This document shows, piece by piece, positions 22,565-33,975 of a stretch of 64,000 nucleotides of DNA. The translations under genes were made by a program, and so were the position numbers. The DNA is from Brachionus manjavacas (lineage: Eukaryota > Rotifera > Eurotatoria > Ploima > Brachionidae). Below the pieces are notes generated by a model, which was given only the letters and a program-made list of their open reading frames with translations, was not told the origin of the DNA and ran no database searches. Location of the stretch: positions 2,051,001 to 2,115,000 of the forward strand of contig JAHQIY010000011.1 in assembly GCA_019054805.1 (NCBI GenBank), given 5' to 3'. Every line of letters begins with the position of its first letter. Within the stretch, counting starts at the first letter, position 1.

Positions 22565-23480
22565 GAAAAAATAAATTTTTATTAATTTTTTGTGGTTATC
22601 AAAGTACCTAAGCTATACTGTTGAAATTAGCAACATATGTAAAAATTTACAGATAACTGATTCTTGAAGGAGACTAGATGCATAAAATTAATCAATATTA
22701 ATTGTTCATTTTGCCTATCCGAATGACAAAGTAGCCCAGTGTAAATCTTATTTATTTGAAAAAAAGTCTTTGTTTGTAAATTGGTATTTTTGTATTTCTA
22801 TTACTTTTTGGCCATTTTATCGTCCATTTCGTTTAAAGCTTTTTTTATCTAAATTTAAAAAAAGTGTTCTCCGAACAAGTAATTTAAGTTTTAATTTAAC
22901 TTTCTTCTAAATAAATATTTTAAAAATTTTATTTTTTCAATTTAATCTTGATAATTCTAAAATACAGATAAGTTTTCGAAACAAGTTTTTATTATTTTCC
23001 AACGGGTGTTCAAAAAAGGTTGGCGCGTTTTTCTTTATAAAAAAATAGGAATGCAATATTCAAATTTTCAAAAAGTCAAAAGGTTTTACTCAGATAACTT
23101 TCTAATGGATAAAGATATCTAAACCAAATTTTGTGGATCAAGAAAAGATTATCTATCCTATCCAAAAATGTTTGTATCATAATGGCACATAAAAGACAGC
23201 ATCATTTAGGACGGATTTATAGATAAAAAACAATGTTTGGCTTTGAAAGAATACTTTTTGTTTTAAAATAATTACAACTTTAATTCAATCCTAAAACAGG
23301 CTAAGACAAAGTCGAATGGCGGTCATAAAAAGTTTCAACTTAGCCGTAATAAAAAAAATTAAGAAAAAATTATTTCTATTAAAAAAATACAGAAAAAAAT
23401 AGGATAAAATACTCTAAAAGTTTGGTGATATGGGCTGTAGTTTTCGAATTTTTTCGGCAAATTCAGAAAGCTTGACTTAA
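22565..23480. other. 3' flank of the unit-1 receptor
   Basis: No gene. At 23,004 the sequence gggtgttcaaaaaaggttgg resembles the outer end of some mariner-family elements, but no partner terminus was found, so it is not called. Confidence 0.4.
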
Positions 23481-23603
23481 TCAAAGCTTTGCAATAAATT
23501 CTAAAGCTTCACCTTTAGACGGTATTGTTTGTCTCTCTGATTCATCAAATCCGTATTGAACATCTTGATCAATTTGTTTGAGTTCTACAAAGGAAGTTTT
23601 CTT
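23481..23603 (-). other. Unrecognised 40-codon coding-like stretch, unit 1
   Basis: The minus strand is open for 40 codons plus stop: SFVELKQIDQDVQYGFDESE, then RQTIPSKGEALEFIAKL. Its composition is protein-like rather than A/T-driven and it is preserved in all four units (in unit 4 on the plus strand around 58510-58650). No ATG and no family recognised. Likely an exon or domain fragment of a mobile element. Confidence 0.3.
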
Positions 23604-23820
23604 TTAAAATCTTTTGGATTACTCTTTGTATTAAATTTTCCTGGTTTATTTTATTTTTATTAATTTGTTTTTCTTTTCGAGCATGAAACAATCTTTTCCA
23701 ATTTATGTCTTTTCGACTTTAATTTTTTTTAGCTTATTTACTCTATTTTGATTCTTTTTTTTTATCTAATTTTATTAACTTTAATTTTATTTTTATTTTA
23801 TTTTTTTATTTTATTTTTAA

Positions 23821-23903
23821 TTTATTCTGAAGGAGCTTTAGCTCGGTACAGAAAAAAAAAAAAAAAAAAAAAAAGAAGAAGCATTAGCTCCTTCGAATAA
23901 ATA
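23821..23903. repeat. Back-to-back LINE 3'-end tags, unit 1
   Basis: Tttattctgaaggagcttta + gctc (23821-23844) is followed by a long A run, then gcattagctccttcgaataa (23881-23900), which is the same tag on the opposite strand. The left tag contains the GGAGCTTTAGCTC stem. The A-run length differs between units. This reads as two LINE 3' ends facing each other, or one insertion landing in another. Confidence 0.55.
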
Positions 23904-23991
23904 AAAATAAAATAATATAAAATCAATTAATTAAAACAGTTTTAAAATATTTTAAATTTGAAGTTAGTTTTGTTCATTTACTAATGAGAAG

Positions 23992-24576
23992 ATGAGAGAC
24001 AAGAAAAATAAATCTAATTCAGATCTTTCAAAGAAGCTATTCAGGTTCGTCGGCTCGCTCTGCAAACTCGCTAAGGATAAGAATGTCAAAATTGAACAGT
24101 TTGATGCTAAGCTAGCTAGACTGGAGACAGGGCACAAGGAGTAGCCTTACGAAACAGATCTCTTGTGGAGCAATGTTGTTGAGGGTAAAAAGCAAAGTAA
24201 TAAGTTCTTATAGCAAGTGTCAGGATCAGGAATAGCCGCAAGAAGAGAGATTAAATGACTCAGACATGGTTGATTTGCTTAAACAAAGGCCAACCTTCTA
24301 GCCTTGAATTTTTAACAAGAACCATGAACAAGAACTTCCTCACAAAACCTTTGAGACTACATTCATGAACAATATCCATCCAGAGTCACTAGTGCTGTCC
24401 ATGGCCCGCAGCTTCTCTCTTCTGAGAAAGATTGTTTTTACGATCCAAAATTGATTCCAAGTCTACAATATTACCAAGACCGCGTCCACCTCTTTCATAA
24501 GGCAACTATGATCTTTTTATCAAAACTATTAAGGAAAGAACCAAGCACTTGGAACATGATGTTGATATTTAAATAA
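23992..24576 (+). pseudogene. LINE ORF1-like remnant, unit 1
   Basis: From the ATG at 23992 the frame gives a charged, coiled-coil-like N-terminus (MRDKKNKSNSDLSKKLFRFV, KDKNVKIEQFDAKLARLE), a stop at 24142, then TDLLWSNVVEGKKQSNK in the same frame. Further on a 73-codon frame (24355-24576) reads SSEKDCFYDPKLIPSLQYYQ, then DRVHLFHKATMIFLSKLLRK. The D-x-x-H (DRVH) with a downstream hydrophobic helix resembles the last catalytic block of SGNH-type esterase domains found in ORF1 of some CR1-like LINEs. Stops and frame changes make it a fossil. It lies in the same orientation as the RT remnant at 25800-26450, so both could come from one element split by the foldback. Confidence 0.4.
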
Positions 24577-24967
24577 ATCAGATTGTTATGTATTGACGAT
24601 CTGAATACAATCCGACAAACTGAATCTTGTGTTGTTTTTATTTTAAATGGTTGATTATTTAGTGGAATATCATGTTTTATCATTAATTCTTTTTTATTTT
24701 TTTTGTAAAAATTATCAAAATTTAAAGAAAAAATTATTTAAAACACATGAAGAAGAAGTTTTTTCATTTTTTTATTTATTCTTTGTTAAATATTTATAAC
24801 AAAGAAAAATTGTAAATTAATAAATAAAAATTAAAAATTATTTCTTATTGAAATTTTTAAAAGACCAAACAAGCAAAATATACTATAGGATTAAAATGAA
24901 CAAACTGAACAAAATGAACAAAAAAAATAATTTGAACGATTTATATGCTAGGCTTTTTTTATAGAAT

Positions 24968-25626
24968 TAAAGTTCACGAAATTCATAAATTTAGTGCTAT
25001 CTGAATTTAACATTTTTGACTCAAAATTAGTAATCTACGACCTCAAAAACCTCAAAAAAAAAATTTTTTTGAAGGGAGCAAAAAAATTTTTTACACCCAG
25101 GGTTCCAAAAATAGCAAACCCTTTAAAAAGTTGTTGTTCTTTAAGACTCAAAATCTCAAAGATAAAACTTAAATATACTAAAAAAGTATATATATTCTGA
25201 AAGAGCATAAAATTCTCTACATACTAATGTGATTTAGAAAAGAAAAAAATTGGTGTGGCGGTTTTTGTTGGCCAAAAAAAGGAAAATAATGTGTTTTTTC
25301 TGGTTTAAATCGTATCTCCTCCCAGGGATCAATTATGACCCGATTTTTTTTTTTTTTTAAATCTAGACAAAATTCTGAACAATTCTATGGTTTAACTTTT
25401 TTATTTTATTGCTTTAGTTTTCTTAAAGAACAACAACTTTTTAAAGGGTTTGCTATTTTTGGAACCCTGGGTGTAAAAAATTTTTTTTTGCTCCCTTCAA
25501 AAAAATTTTTTTTTGCTCCCTTCAAAAAAATTTTTTTTTTGAGGTTTTTGAGGTCGTAGATTACGAATTTTGAGTCAAAAATGTGAAATTCAGATTGCAC
25601 TAAAGTTTTGAATTTCGTGAACTTTA
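24968..25626. mobile_element. ~660-bp foldback element, unit 1
   Basis: The left arm (24968-25146) and right arm (25421-25626) are reverse complements: taaagttcacgaaattca...ccctttaaaaagttgttg...tcttaaag. The ~275-bp middle is AT-rich and non-coding. The right arm carries a duplicated ~25-bp block (ttttgctcccttcaaaaaaa twice, 25490-25537). Frames in both arms are mirror images of one another and are not genes. No clear target duplication. It separates the ORF1-like and RT remnants. Confidence 0.8.
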
Positions 25627-25799
25627 GCAATCTGAATGTACTAAAGACAGAACGTCGGATTAAAGACCGTCGTCATTACCTCCCCAACAATACATTACTA
25701 AAAACTTCATACATTTCTGAAGCAAACTTGTTATAGAGACCGTCAGGAATTCTATAAATGGGTTAGAGGCATCGATTGTTAGATCCTGTAAATATCAGC

Positions 25800-26450
25800 A
25801 AAATTTGCTATATATCTACATCAAAAGTCAAAAGAAATGTCAAGACTCGATAAAAGGCCCACTTGATAAAGATGGAGTCTTTCACGCAGATGAAGAAATT
25901 ATTACCAATCCCTCTAAAACTCCAATTTGGCAGCGTCTTCATTCCCCGCTTATCATTTGTAGCTCAAACAGACCTTCTATAGCGACAAAGACGAGTGAAG
26001 TCAATATAAAAGCTTTTTCTGCTGAAAAAATTATTAACTTATTGAAAGAACAAACCCTAGAAAATCACCAGGAATGGAATCTGGCTGACCGGTGGATGAC
26101 AACGAATCAGTCAGTTTTTATTAAAATTAAATTAAGAAAAAATTTCCTGACTAGTATACGAAATCCATCCTTTTATCGTGAAAAGCTGCGCATTGGCTTA
26201 TTCTGAGGCACTGAGTGTCATTTTTACATATTCATTTTCACACAGCATGATACCGTACGTAAGGCCACTTGAATATATCAGTCCAATCTTTACAGGAAGT
26301 ATACCAGGTAATTACAGGCCAATCTCCTTGACTTCAGTTCCTTGTAAGTTGATAGAGCGCATAAGTAAAGACACTATAATGGATTTTTTTCCTTATTCAC
26401 TCCTTGTGGAGCATAGGGTCATTACTTTTGATTTCCACTCAAGACGATAG
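25800..26450 (+). pseudogene. LINE reverse transcriptase remnant, unit 1
   Basis: The first frame (25805-26206) includes KSQKKCQDSIKGPLDKDGVF and HADEEIITN, the region just before the RT fingers. A +1 shift at about 26050 gives NPRKSPGMESG, the KSPGpDgi motif. The second frame (26178-26450) has IPGNYRPISLTSVPCKLIER, the hallmark NYRPISLTS-xxCKxxERI motif of Jockey/CR1-type RT. The catalytic YADD and everything C-terminal are absent. At least one frameshift and an internal deletion separate the pieces. Confidence 0.82.
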
Positions 26451-26454
26451 TCCC

Positions 26455-27422
26455 TTGATCTGAATATTTAAAAATCCCAGTGTAAAAACATATGTTTACT
26501 TTCTTATACCAAAAAACTCTTTTTAAAAAAGATTATCATTTAATGGTTTTTAAAAAGGTCTAAATCTTTTTTGATCAATATTTAAAAAAATTTCTAATTT
26601 AAATTTAAAATTTTCAAAATTTTTTATAAAGCTTAGAATTAATTATGAAATTTAATAAAATTAAAAATAAATGATTTTTTATAATTTTTTACTGAAAAAT
26701 ACACTATCATAGATTATTTAGATTTAGATGGTTTTTTAAGCATTTTGAATTTCAGTAGCTAATAAAAAAAATTATAAAATAGATGAATTTTACTAGATAT
26801 TTAATTAAAACACTAGATAAACCGATAATCTAATATTTATTTTGATGTAACAAAACATAAAAAATAAAATACAAGATAAAAGATGAAAAAAAACAATAAA
26901 AATTATATTAAATTAAATAAGTCGAATTATTTTTTCTTCTTTTACTTCTCAACTCTTGAACGTTATCGTTGTCATTGTTATTTGAACCTGTTCTCTTGGA
27001 ACTTGATTCTAGAATGCTTGATCTAGAACCTGCTTCACACTTTTTGACATTTCACGAATGGATTGGATATTTTTTGACGGTGTTCTCAATGGACTCTAAA
27101 ACACTCATTTCCAATACCTAAATAGTAAAATTTAGTATCGGTCATCTTGCTGGTTAATTCGTTGTATGTTTGTTTTTGATCTGAATATTTAAAAATCCCA
27201 GTGTAAAAACATATGTTTACTTTCTTATACCAAAAAACTCTTTTTAAAAAAGATTTTCATTTAATGGTTTTTAAAAAGGTCTTAATCTTTTTTGATCAAT
27301 ATTTAAAAAAATTTCTAATTTAAATTTAAAATTTTCAAAATTTTTTTTAAAGCTTAGAATTAATTATGAAATTTAATAAAATTAAAAATAAATGATCTTT
27401 TATAATTTTTTACTAAAAAATA
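26455..27422 (-). mobile_element. TRIM-like direct-repeat structure, unit 1
   Basis: Two ~246-bp direct repeats (26455-26700 and 27176-27422, each starting ttgatctgaatatttaaaaa) flank a ~475-bp core that holds the small basic frame on the minus strand. The repeats differ by about five substitutions (for example gattatcattt/gattttcattt, ggtctaaatc/ggtcttaatc). Read on the minus strand the repeats end in ...cagatCA. This is the shape of a terminal-repeat miniature retrotransposon, but there is no evident primer-binding site, polypurine tract or flanking target duplication. Confidence 0.45.
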
Positions 27423-27597
27423 TAGCATTCTAAAGAATTGATATTTCTATTAGTCAAAAATAAATTAATCCCAAATTTAACTGATTCGGATGAAAAAGCT
27501 TCTCAGCCTGTTAGTTTTATAGCTCAAAAAAGATGAAAAAAAACATTAAAAAATTGAAAATTGAACAATTCGAAAAGAAAAAAACGATACAAATTAA
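26698..27597 (-). repeat. Right inverted-repeat arm, unit 1
   Basis: Reverse complement of the left arm at 16263-17154. Its outer end is cgatacaaattaa, after which the sequence (taaaaggaaattg) is unrelated to the left flank. It contains the core and one of the two ~246-bp direct repeats. The second direct repeat lies just inside (26455-26700) and has no counterpart at the left arm. Confidence 0.9.
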
Positions 27598-27717
27598 TAA
27601 AAGGAAATTGATTTTTATATATATTTGAAATAAATGTATTAGTTTATTATTTGCCTTTTTTTACTAGTTAAGTTTTAAATTTTTTTTTAATCTATTTCTA
27701 GAGATTTTTTTGTCTGT

Positions 27718-27750
27718 TTATTTATGGAGAGCTAAAACTCCTTCAGATAA
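27718..27750 (-). repeat. LINE 3'-end hairpin tag, unit 1
   Basis: On the minus strand: atttttatctgaaggagttt, then tagctctccataaa. It stands about 65 bp downstream, in the sense direction, of the minus-strand LINE C-terminal frame at 27813-28010, where a 3' UTR would be. Confidence 0.5.
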
Positions 27751-27812
27751 AAATAAAATTTTTTAGGAAGCAATTAAAAAAAGGGATTCCGTTTTGTATT
27801 CATTCAACCACC

Positions 27813-28010
27813 CTAAACCATCCTGAGAATAAATGGAACAAAATGACTAAGTCCTGCCCTAACATATCTTACGGTCAATTCATAAAGTCGATTCGAGACA
27901 ATTAAGAGGTTAAGTTTATTTAAGGTCTCGGGATGAAGAATGTTGGAGGCAGTATTACATTTTAGTTTTAGAATAGAGCGCACTGCTGAATTTGGATTAC
28001 CTCTATTCAT
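27813..28010 (-). pseudogene. LINE ORF2 C-terminal remnant, unit 1
   Basis: Sixty-five codons on the minus strand: RGNPNSAVRSILKLKCNTAS, NILHPETLNKLNLLIVSNRL and YELTVRYVRAGLSHFVPFIL. The pattern of leucines and an R-x-x-E-L-T-x-R-Y-x-R core resembles the extreme C-terminus of LINE ORF2 proteins downstream of RT. The same frame occurs in units 2 and 3. It is cut off upstream at the unit boundary region. Confidence 0.45.
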
Positions 28011-29025
28011 TTTATAATTAGTTTGAGAGAATGAGTCAAGACATGGAGATAAATACTTACTTTAAAATTAACCCTTGAAATTTTTTTAGACTCCAAAGGA
28101 ATTTTTCTTACCAGAACAGTTTAGATGATTTTTCCCTTTATTCATTATTTATTTATTTATTTGTTTATATTAGACGATCTAATATTAAAAAAATTAAGAA
28201 AACATAAAATATAAGTAAAATTAGCTAATTTAAAAACTGAATAATTGAAAAGGATATGACGATGATGATGGAAATTTTCATTGTGACCATTTTATTTGGT
28301 TTCTGCGAGAATTAATGACAAGTTTTTTAAAAAAATCAAAATAATTAAAATAGTTATTTGATTTTTTTATCTGATTTTTTTTAAATGGTTTCATTCAATT
28401 TTGATACTCAATGCTTTAAAGAAACAAATTTTTTAATTAAATTTTTTAATTAGAGTACAATTTTTATTAAAATTAATGAAAATGCTATCTTTTTCTAAAA
28501 TATTTTTTTCACAATTTATCTAAAAATCTCAAAATTCAATTGATAGCAAATGATTCATGAAATTTAAACTATGATTTAATGAATATTGGGAATCAAATCG
28601 AACAAAAAGTCAAATTAATTAAAGGATTAAAAATATTTGGATATTTAAACTCTAGATTTCTTAATAGTGCTGTGATCAAGAAATCAAAATTGAAGTTTTT
28701 TAATTTTAGACATTAATTTTCAATTAGTCAAACTTAATATTTTTGAAATTTGAGTAGATGTAAAAATTACACTGTTGAATTATTATTTTATTTTAGTTTT
28801 GGCATATGTCTAATATGAATGCCCAAAACCTAATATTTCATCATTTTTATTAAAAAAGTACATGTGATCATAATTGATTTAAAAACTAAATTTTGATCAC
28901 TCTGTTAGCTAGAGATATTGAATTTTGAGACCTATCCAACATACAAAAAAATTTAAATTAATGTTAAATCTAAAAATTGAAAAAGAAAAATTTACATTTA
29001 AGTAAATAAAATTTATATAAAACAT

Positions 29026-29916
29026 TTAATTTGTATCGTTTTTTCTTTTCGAATTGTTCAATTTTCAATTTTTTAATGTTTTTTTCATCTTTTTTGAGCT
29101 ATAAAACTAACAGGCTGAGAAGCTTTTTCATCCGAATCAGTTAAATTTGGGATTAATTTATTTTTGACTAATAGAAATATCAATTCTTTAGAATGCTATA
29201 TTTTTTAGTAAAAAATTATAAAAGATCATTTATTTTTAATTTTATTAAATTTCATAATTAATTCTAAGCTTTAAAAAAAATTTTGAAAATTTTAAATTTA
29301 AATTAGAAATTTTTTAAATATTGATCAAAAAGATTAAGACCTTTTTAAAAACCATTAAATGAAAATCTTTTTTAAAAAGAGTTTTTTGGTATAAGAAAGT
29401 AAACATATGTTTTTACACTGGGATTTTTAAATATTCAGATCAAAAACAAACATACAACGAATTAACCAGCAAGATGACCGATACTAAATTTTACTATTTA
29501 GGTATTGGAAATGAGTGTTTTAGAGTCCATTGAGAACACCGTCAAAAAATATCCAATCCATTCGTGAAATGTCAAAAAAGTGTGAAGCAGGTTCTAGATC
29601 AAGCATTCTAGAATCAAGTTCCAAGAGAACAGGTTCAAATAACAATGACAACGATAACGTTCAAGAGTTGAGAAGTAAAAGAAGAAAAAATAATTCGACT
29701 TATTTAATTTAATATAATTTTTATTGTTTTTTTTTTCATCTTTTATCTTGTATTTTATTTTTTATGTTTTGTTACATCAAAATAAATATTAGATTATCGG
29801 TTTATCTAATGTTTTAATTAAATATCTAGTAAAATTCATCTATTTTATAATTATTAGCTACTGAAATTCAAAATGCTTAAAAACCATCTAAATCTAATAA
29901 TCTATGATAGTGTATT
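29026..29916 (+). repeat. Left inverted-repeat arm, unit 2
   Basis: Equivalent of 16263-17154, with the left-type diagnostic bases (tctaatgttttaatt) at its inner end. The small basic frame is intact at 29530-29712. Confidence 0.9.
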
Positions 29917-32011
29917 TAATTTTAATAGTGCGACATTGCGTCAAATAAATTTTTGAAAAATTCAACTTTTAATTTATTTAAATAAATCGATCATTTTCCC
30001 ATGGAAATTTGAACTCCGAGATTTAGAGTTTTTTCGTTTACGATTTTTCTTCAACTTACGTAGACTGATGATTTATTAACTTTTCTTCGGCTTTTTAACC
30101 CTTAACTCTTTAGATTAATAGAATTCTTAACACCAACATTATTTTTTTAAATCAATAAAAGTACACGTGAATTATATTAAAAATAGATATTTTAATATTA
30201 AAATACCAAAAATGACAATTTAATTATAGATTTTTTACTTTTTCGCATGCCTTTGAGGCATTAAAATCAAATAAATAATAAAATAATAAAAATAACTGTG
30301 TTCAGATAGAATATCTGATAGAATTCATGCCCATGAAGATCAAATGTTTTTTTAATAAGAAATCAATAAGTTAACTACCTTAAAGATCTTATTTTTTGCG
30401 CTAAAATTAAATTAGCATCAAAAAATTTATCTGATTTTGTTCTGTTTCTTTTTTCAAATAAAAAATTTAAAAATTTTTCCAAAATAAATAATTTCTTTTT
30501 TCTGAAATGTTAGGTGTTTTGTTTGGGAATCAAAATTAACATAAATTTTTATTTTAAAATATATTTTTTAAGGCAACAATTATTTCTAGTTAAAAACATT
30601 TTATGCAATTTTTAAATAAAAAATTGATTAGTAAGATATTTTTAAATGCTTGAAGTATTGCTATTTTTGTTGATAATTTTTTTAGGAACAAAAGCTATTG
30701 AAAATTTAAAAATTGTAGTAAAGTTTTTTAAAAAAAGAAAGTAATTTTATAATTTTTTAAAGGCTTCAGAATAAATATATTTGAAGAGTATATGGCTGCC
30801 AAAATATATAATCAGATTTTTCTGATTTTTGTTTATAAAAGAAGCCAATTTTTAATTTTTCTTTCCAATATTGTTAATTTTTGGCCGTTAGCATTTAGGA
30901 ACGATTTTTCCAAAATTCACGGATTGAAAAATTTAAAATTGCCATCCATTTTTCTTCATAATTTAAAATTACAGACCCTTACCGACTAATATTTACGTAA
31001 GATTACGTAAGCTGACCGAAACTTAATGTGAAAAGAACCACTGCTTTATTTGGCTATTAGAAACCTTTTACACGACATCATACAATCAATTTTAGTATCC
31101 TTTTTCGATATAGAAGAAGAAATTTTAGGCATTATGAAATTTCATTCAAATTTATCAATAATCAAGAAAAAAAAAATCAAGAAAAAAACTTTATTTTATT
31201 TTAAGATAAAATCATTAAGAATTATTAAGATTTTTTTATATTTATCAAGAAAAAAATCGATTTTTTTGACAAATCAATTAGAATCACATCCAGATTTTGA
31301 ACAAAGTGATCTATTTTTTTTTAAATAAATTTTTAATTTTTAACTTTAAGAATTTTTTCACTGAATTCAATTTTCTGAAGTTTAAATTTAACTTCAATGA
31401 TCTAAATTCAAAAACTAAAATATACTCTTCATATTTTTGATAATTCAACAAAACCTTGATTATAGACTAATTTAGACTATTTTCATGCCTCGATAATTTT
31501 TATTAAGATTTCTTGAATTTTTTAAATTCCCTTTTTTTTTTATTTCAATTTAATTTTGCTCGACAATATTAAAAATATTTGCTCAATTGTAGAGATATAT
31601 ATTTTATTTTAAATTTGTAAAATTTATTTTTTACATATAGTTTCTGCAAAAAAATGAAAATTAAAAAAAAAGAAAATTTTCTACATTAAAAAATTTATTT
31701 ATCAACTTGGTAAATAATATAATCAAAGCTGAGTACACAAATTTTACAAATCTTAAAAATTGTCCAATTTTTGCATTTTTAAAAAAAAAAGAATCAAAAA
31801 ATTGAACAAATGATTATGATAAATTGATTTTTTTCAATCCTTTGAGATTTTTGGTAAAAAATTTCAAATAATCGAAATTTATAAAATTTTTCAGCGTTTT
31901 AAATAAAGTACACTTCATACTGATCTTATTCCAGATCAAGTGCAACAATTGCGTGATTAATGATAAGTACAATGTGGCATATGAAATAGAAGAAAGAAAT
32001 TAAGGAAAAAA

Positions 32012-32161
32012 AGATTAAATAACTCTTTTACTCAAGATCTAAAACATATTTTAAGAATATTTTCAAGAACTGGTTATCAAGTATGGGACAGAAGAAACAA
32101 AATAAAACCCGAAAAGGTAGAAAAAATAATGTTTCTATATGAAAATTATGAAAAAATCTAA
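32012..32161 (+). pseudogene. hAT transposase fragment, unit 2
   Basis: Same 49 residues plus stop as in unit 1 (RIFSRTGYQVWDRRNKI), no change seen. Confidence 0.75.
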
Positions 32162-33975
32162 AAATATTATTTTTAAATTTAATAATTTTACTTAAATTAA
32201 ACATATTAACAATTGATACATTTGATTGATTTTCTATTGTAATTATGCTGATGGTCAGACTTGATAAATTTTGGCTGAAGCAAATTTTAACTGATTCATC
32301 TTGCAGGACAAGTTTTAAACCTAAAGAAAAAAATTTTTTTGATGCTCTAAATTAAGACAAAAAATTTTACTAATTATTTTTGTTTGGATCTGTTATTACC
32401 TTCTCTACATTTTGGCAAAGTCATTTAGTCTACTTTTTGTGATTTCTCACATTTTCTTCTCACATTCAGAAGAAATTTTTTTAAATTAAAATTTTATTTT
32501 GATTGATTTTGTTTCAAAAAAGTGTATTTATACTTTAAAAATATTAAATCAGTTTATCAAAAATGGTAAAGTTTAATTTTTTAAAGAATTATATACAAAT
32601 AAACTTTTAACGAAGTTAAATTTAATAATAATTATTAAAATTATTCAATTAGTTAAAATTAAGTGAAGAGTAAAAGTATTGTACACTCAAAAGAGTGTGA
32701 CCCAAGAATTTTTTTTCAGATTTATAATTTGAATAATTTTTTGAAATAAGAGCAAATTTTATTCCCTTTAAAACACTTAAGTTTTAATTAAATTTAGTTT
32801 TTTTTTTAAGTGTTAATTTCCAACAAACAAAAATCTCAAAAATTTAAAAGTTTAAAAGCTGAAGTATATTTTTTTTTGATTTTAAATTTTGAAAACCCTT
32901 AAAAAAATAGTTTAATTTTATTTAGATCATTTGATATTACATAATTTTATCATATTAACGATTGCAGCTGTTGGATATGAAATGACAAAGCCACATTTTA
33001 TTAATTTATTTTGTACTTAAAAATTATTCTATTCTGATTTGATTTCTGTCATAATAGAACATAATCTAGACAAAGAAAGCGCTCTTTATTTTCAAAAATA
33101 GGGAAAGAAAAATAAAATGATTTCGGTTCGAATTGAGAAAAATCAAATTTGAACAAAAGCTCTTAAAAACAATTATTTTTATTTAAGTTAAAAACTAGTA
33201 GAACAAAAAAATCAAAATCACGCCACTAAATTTTTGTTGATCACTTTTTCAAATAATGTAGTATAAAATGAGTCAGCAGAATTTTAAAATCTATTGTCTA
33301 GCTGAAAATGGTTGTGTTCTATGCTTAAGAATAAGAACGCTAAGTTTTCGAAGTATTTAGAGCAAAGATTGGCAAAATTTTAGATTTAGAACTTTATTTG
33401 CTTGAAGAAATAGACTGGCAATAATGAATTTTATCAATTGTTCAAAAAATAAAATAACTGAAAAAAAAGAGATTGATTGAGATAGACTCCGAAATAATTT
33501 GTGATTAGGGATCCCGCCTTGTCGGAACCATTACTAAGCATTTTCTTAAATTATGATACACACTCAGCATGACTCGACAAATAAATCGAGCAATGGTTGC
33601 TTTTGTTACATAATTATTTAATGAATATATTATGTGAAATTTTAAAAGAAATAGGAAATTTTTTTGGAAGCCACGCACTTCAAAATTAAAAACTTGGTAT
33701 AATTTTCTGATGAAATAAGAAAAAAATCAATATTTCTGGAAAAATCCTGATCCTTAATGTTATGAAATAAGTTTCACGTGACAAAAAAATTCGTCCGATT
33801 AAAAACAAAATTTTTAGTTTTTAACTTGGCTTGGTTGTTTTTCTTAATTTTCTCATTTTTTTTGGTAAAATAAATTATTAAAATTTTTTCTCAGACACTA
33901 ATTCAAAAGAAAAAAAGGGTTGATATTTAATTTTTATCTGAGCAATTTAGCTTTTTTTTAGATTTTTTTTCCCTC

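Larger units (their letters stand above)
15311..28074 (+). repeat. Array unit 1
   Basis: Reference unit for this annotation. Private differences from units 2-4 include several substitutions in the left arm of the foldback (around 24980-25030). It also differs from units 2-3 in keeping the 7-T run at the start of receptor exon 2 and in lacking the extra aatcaagaaaaa tract near 18410. Its interior 15311-16262 is AT-rich non-coding sequence with no recognised feature. Confidence 0.93.

Noticed and set aside
23004-23035. Mariner-like terminus gggtgttcaaaaaaggttgg
   Set aside because: Only one end was found, with no inverted partner or TA-flanked boundary in the unit.
24994-25559. Paired frames in the foldback element (ending FFLRFLRS and similar)
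   Set aside because: They are mirror-image readings of the two inverted arms, with long F/K runs from homopolymers, and not conserved genes.
26455-27422. True LTR retrotransposon
   Set aside because: Direct repeats are present, but there is no primer-binding site, polypurine tract, gag/pol or target duplication, so only a TRIM-like shape is claimed.
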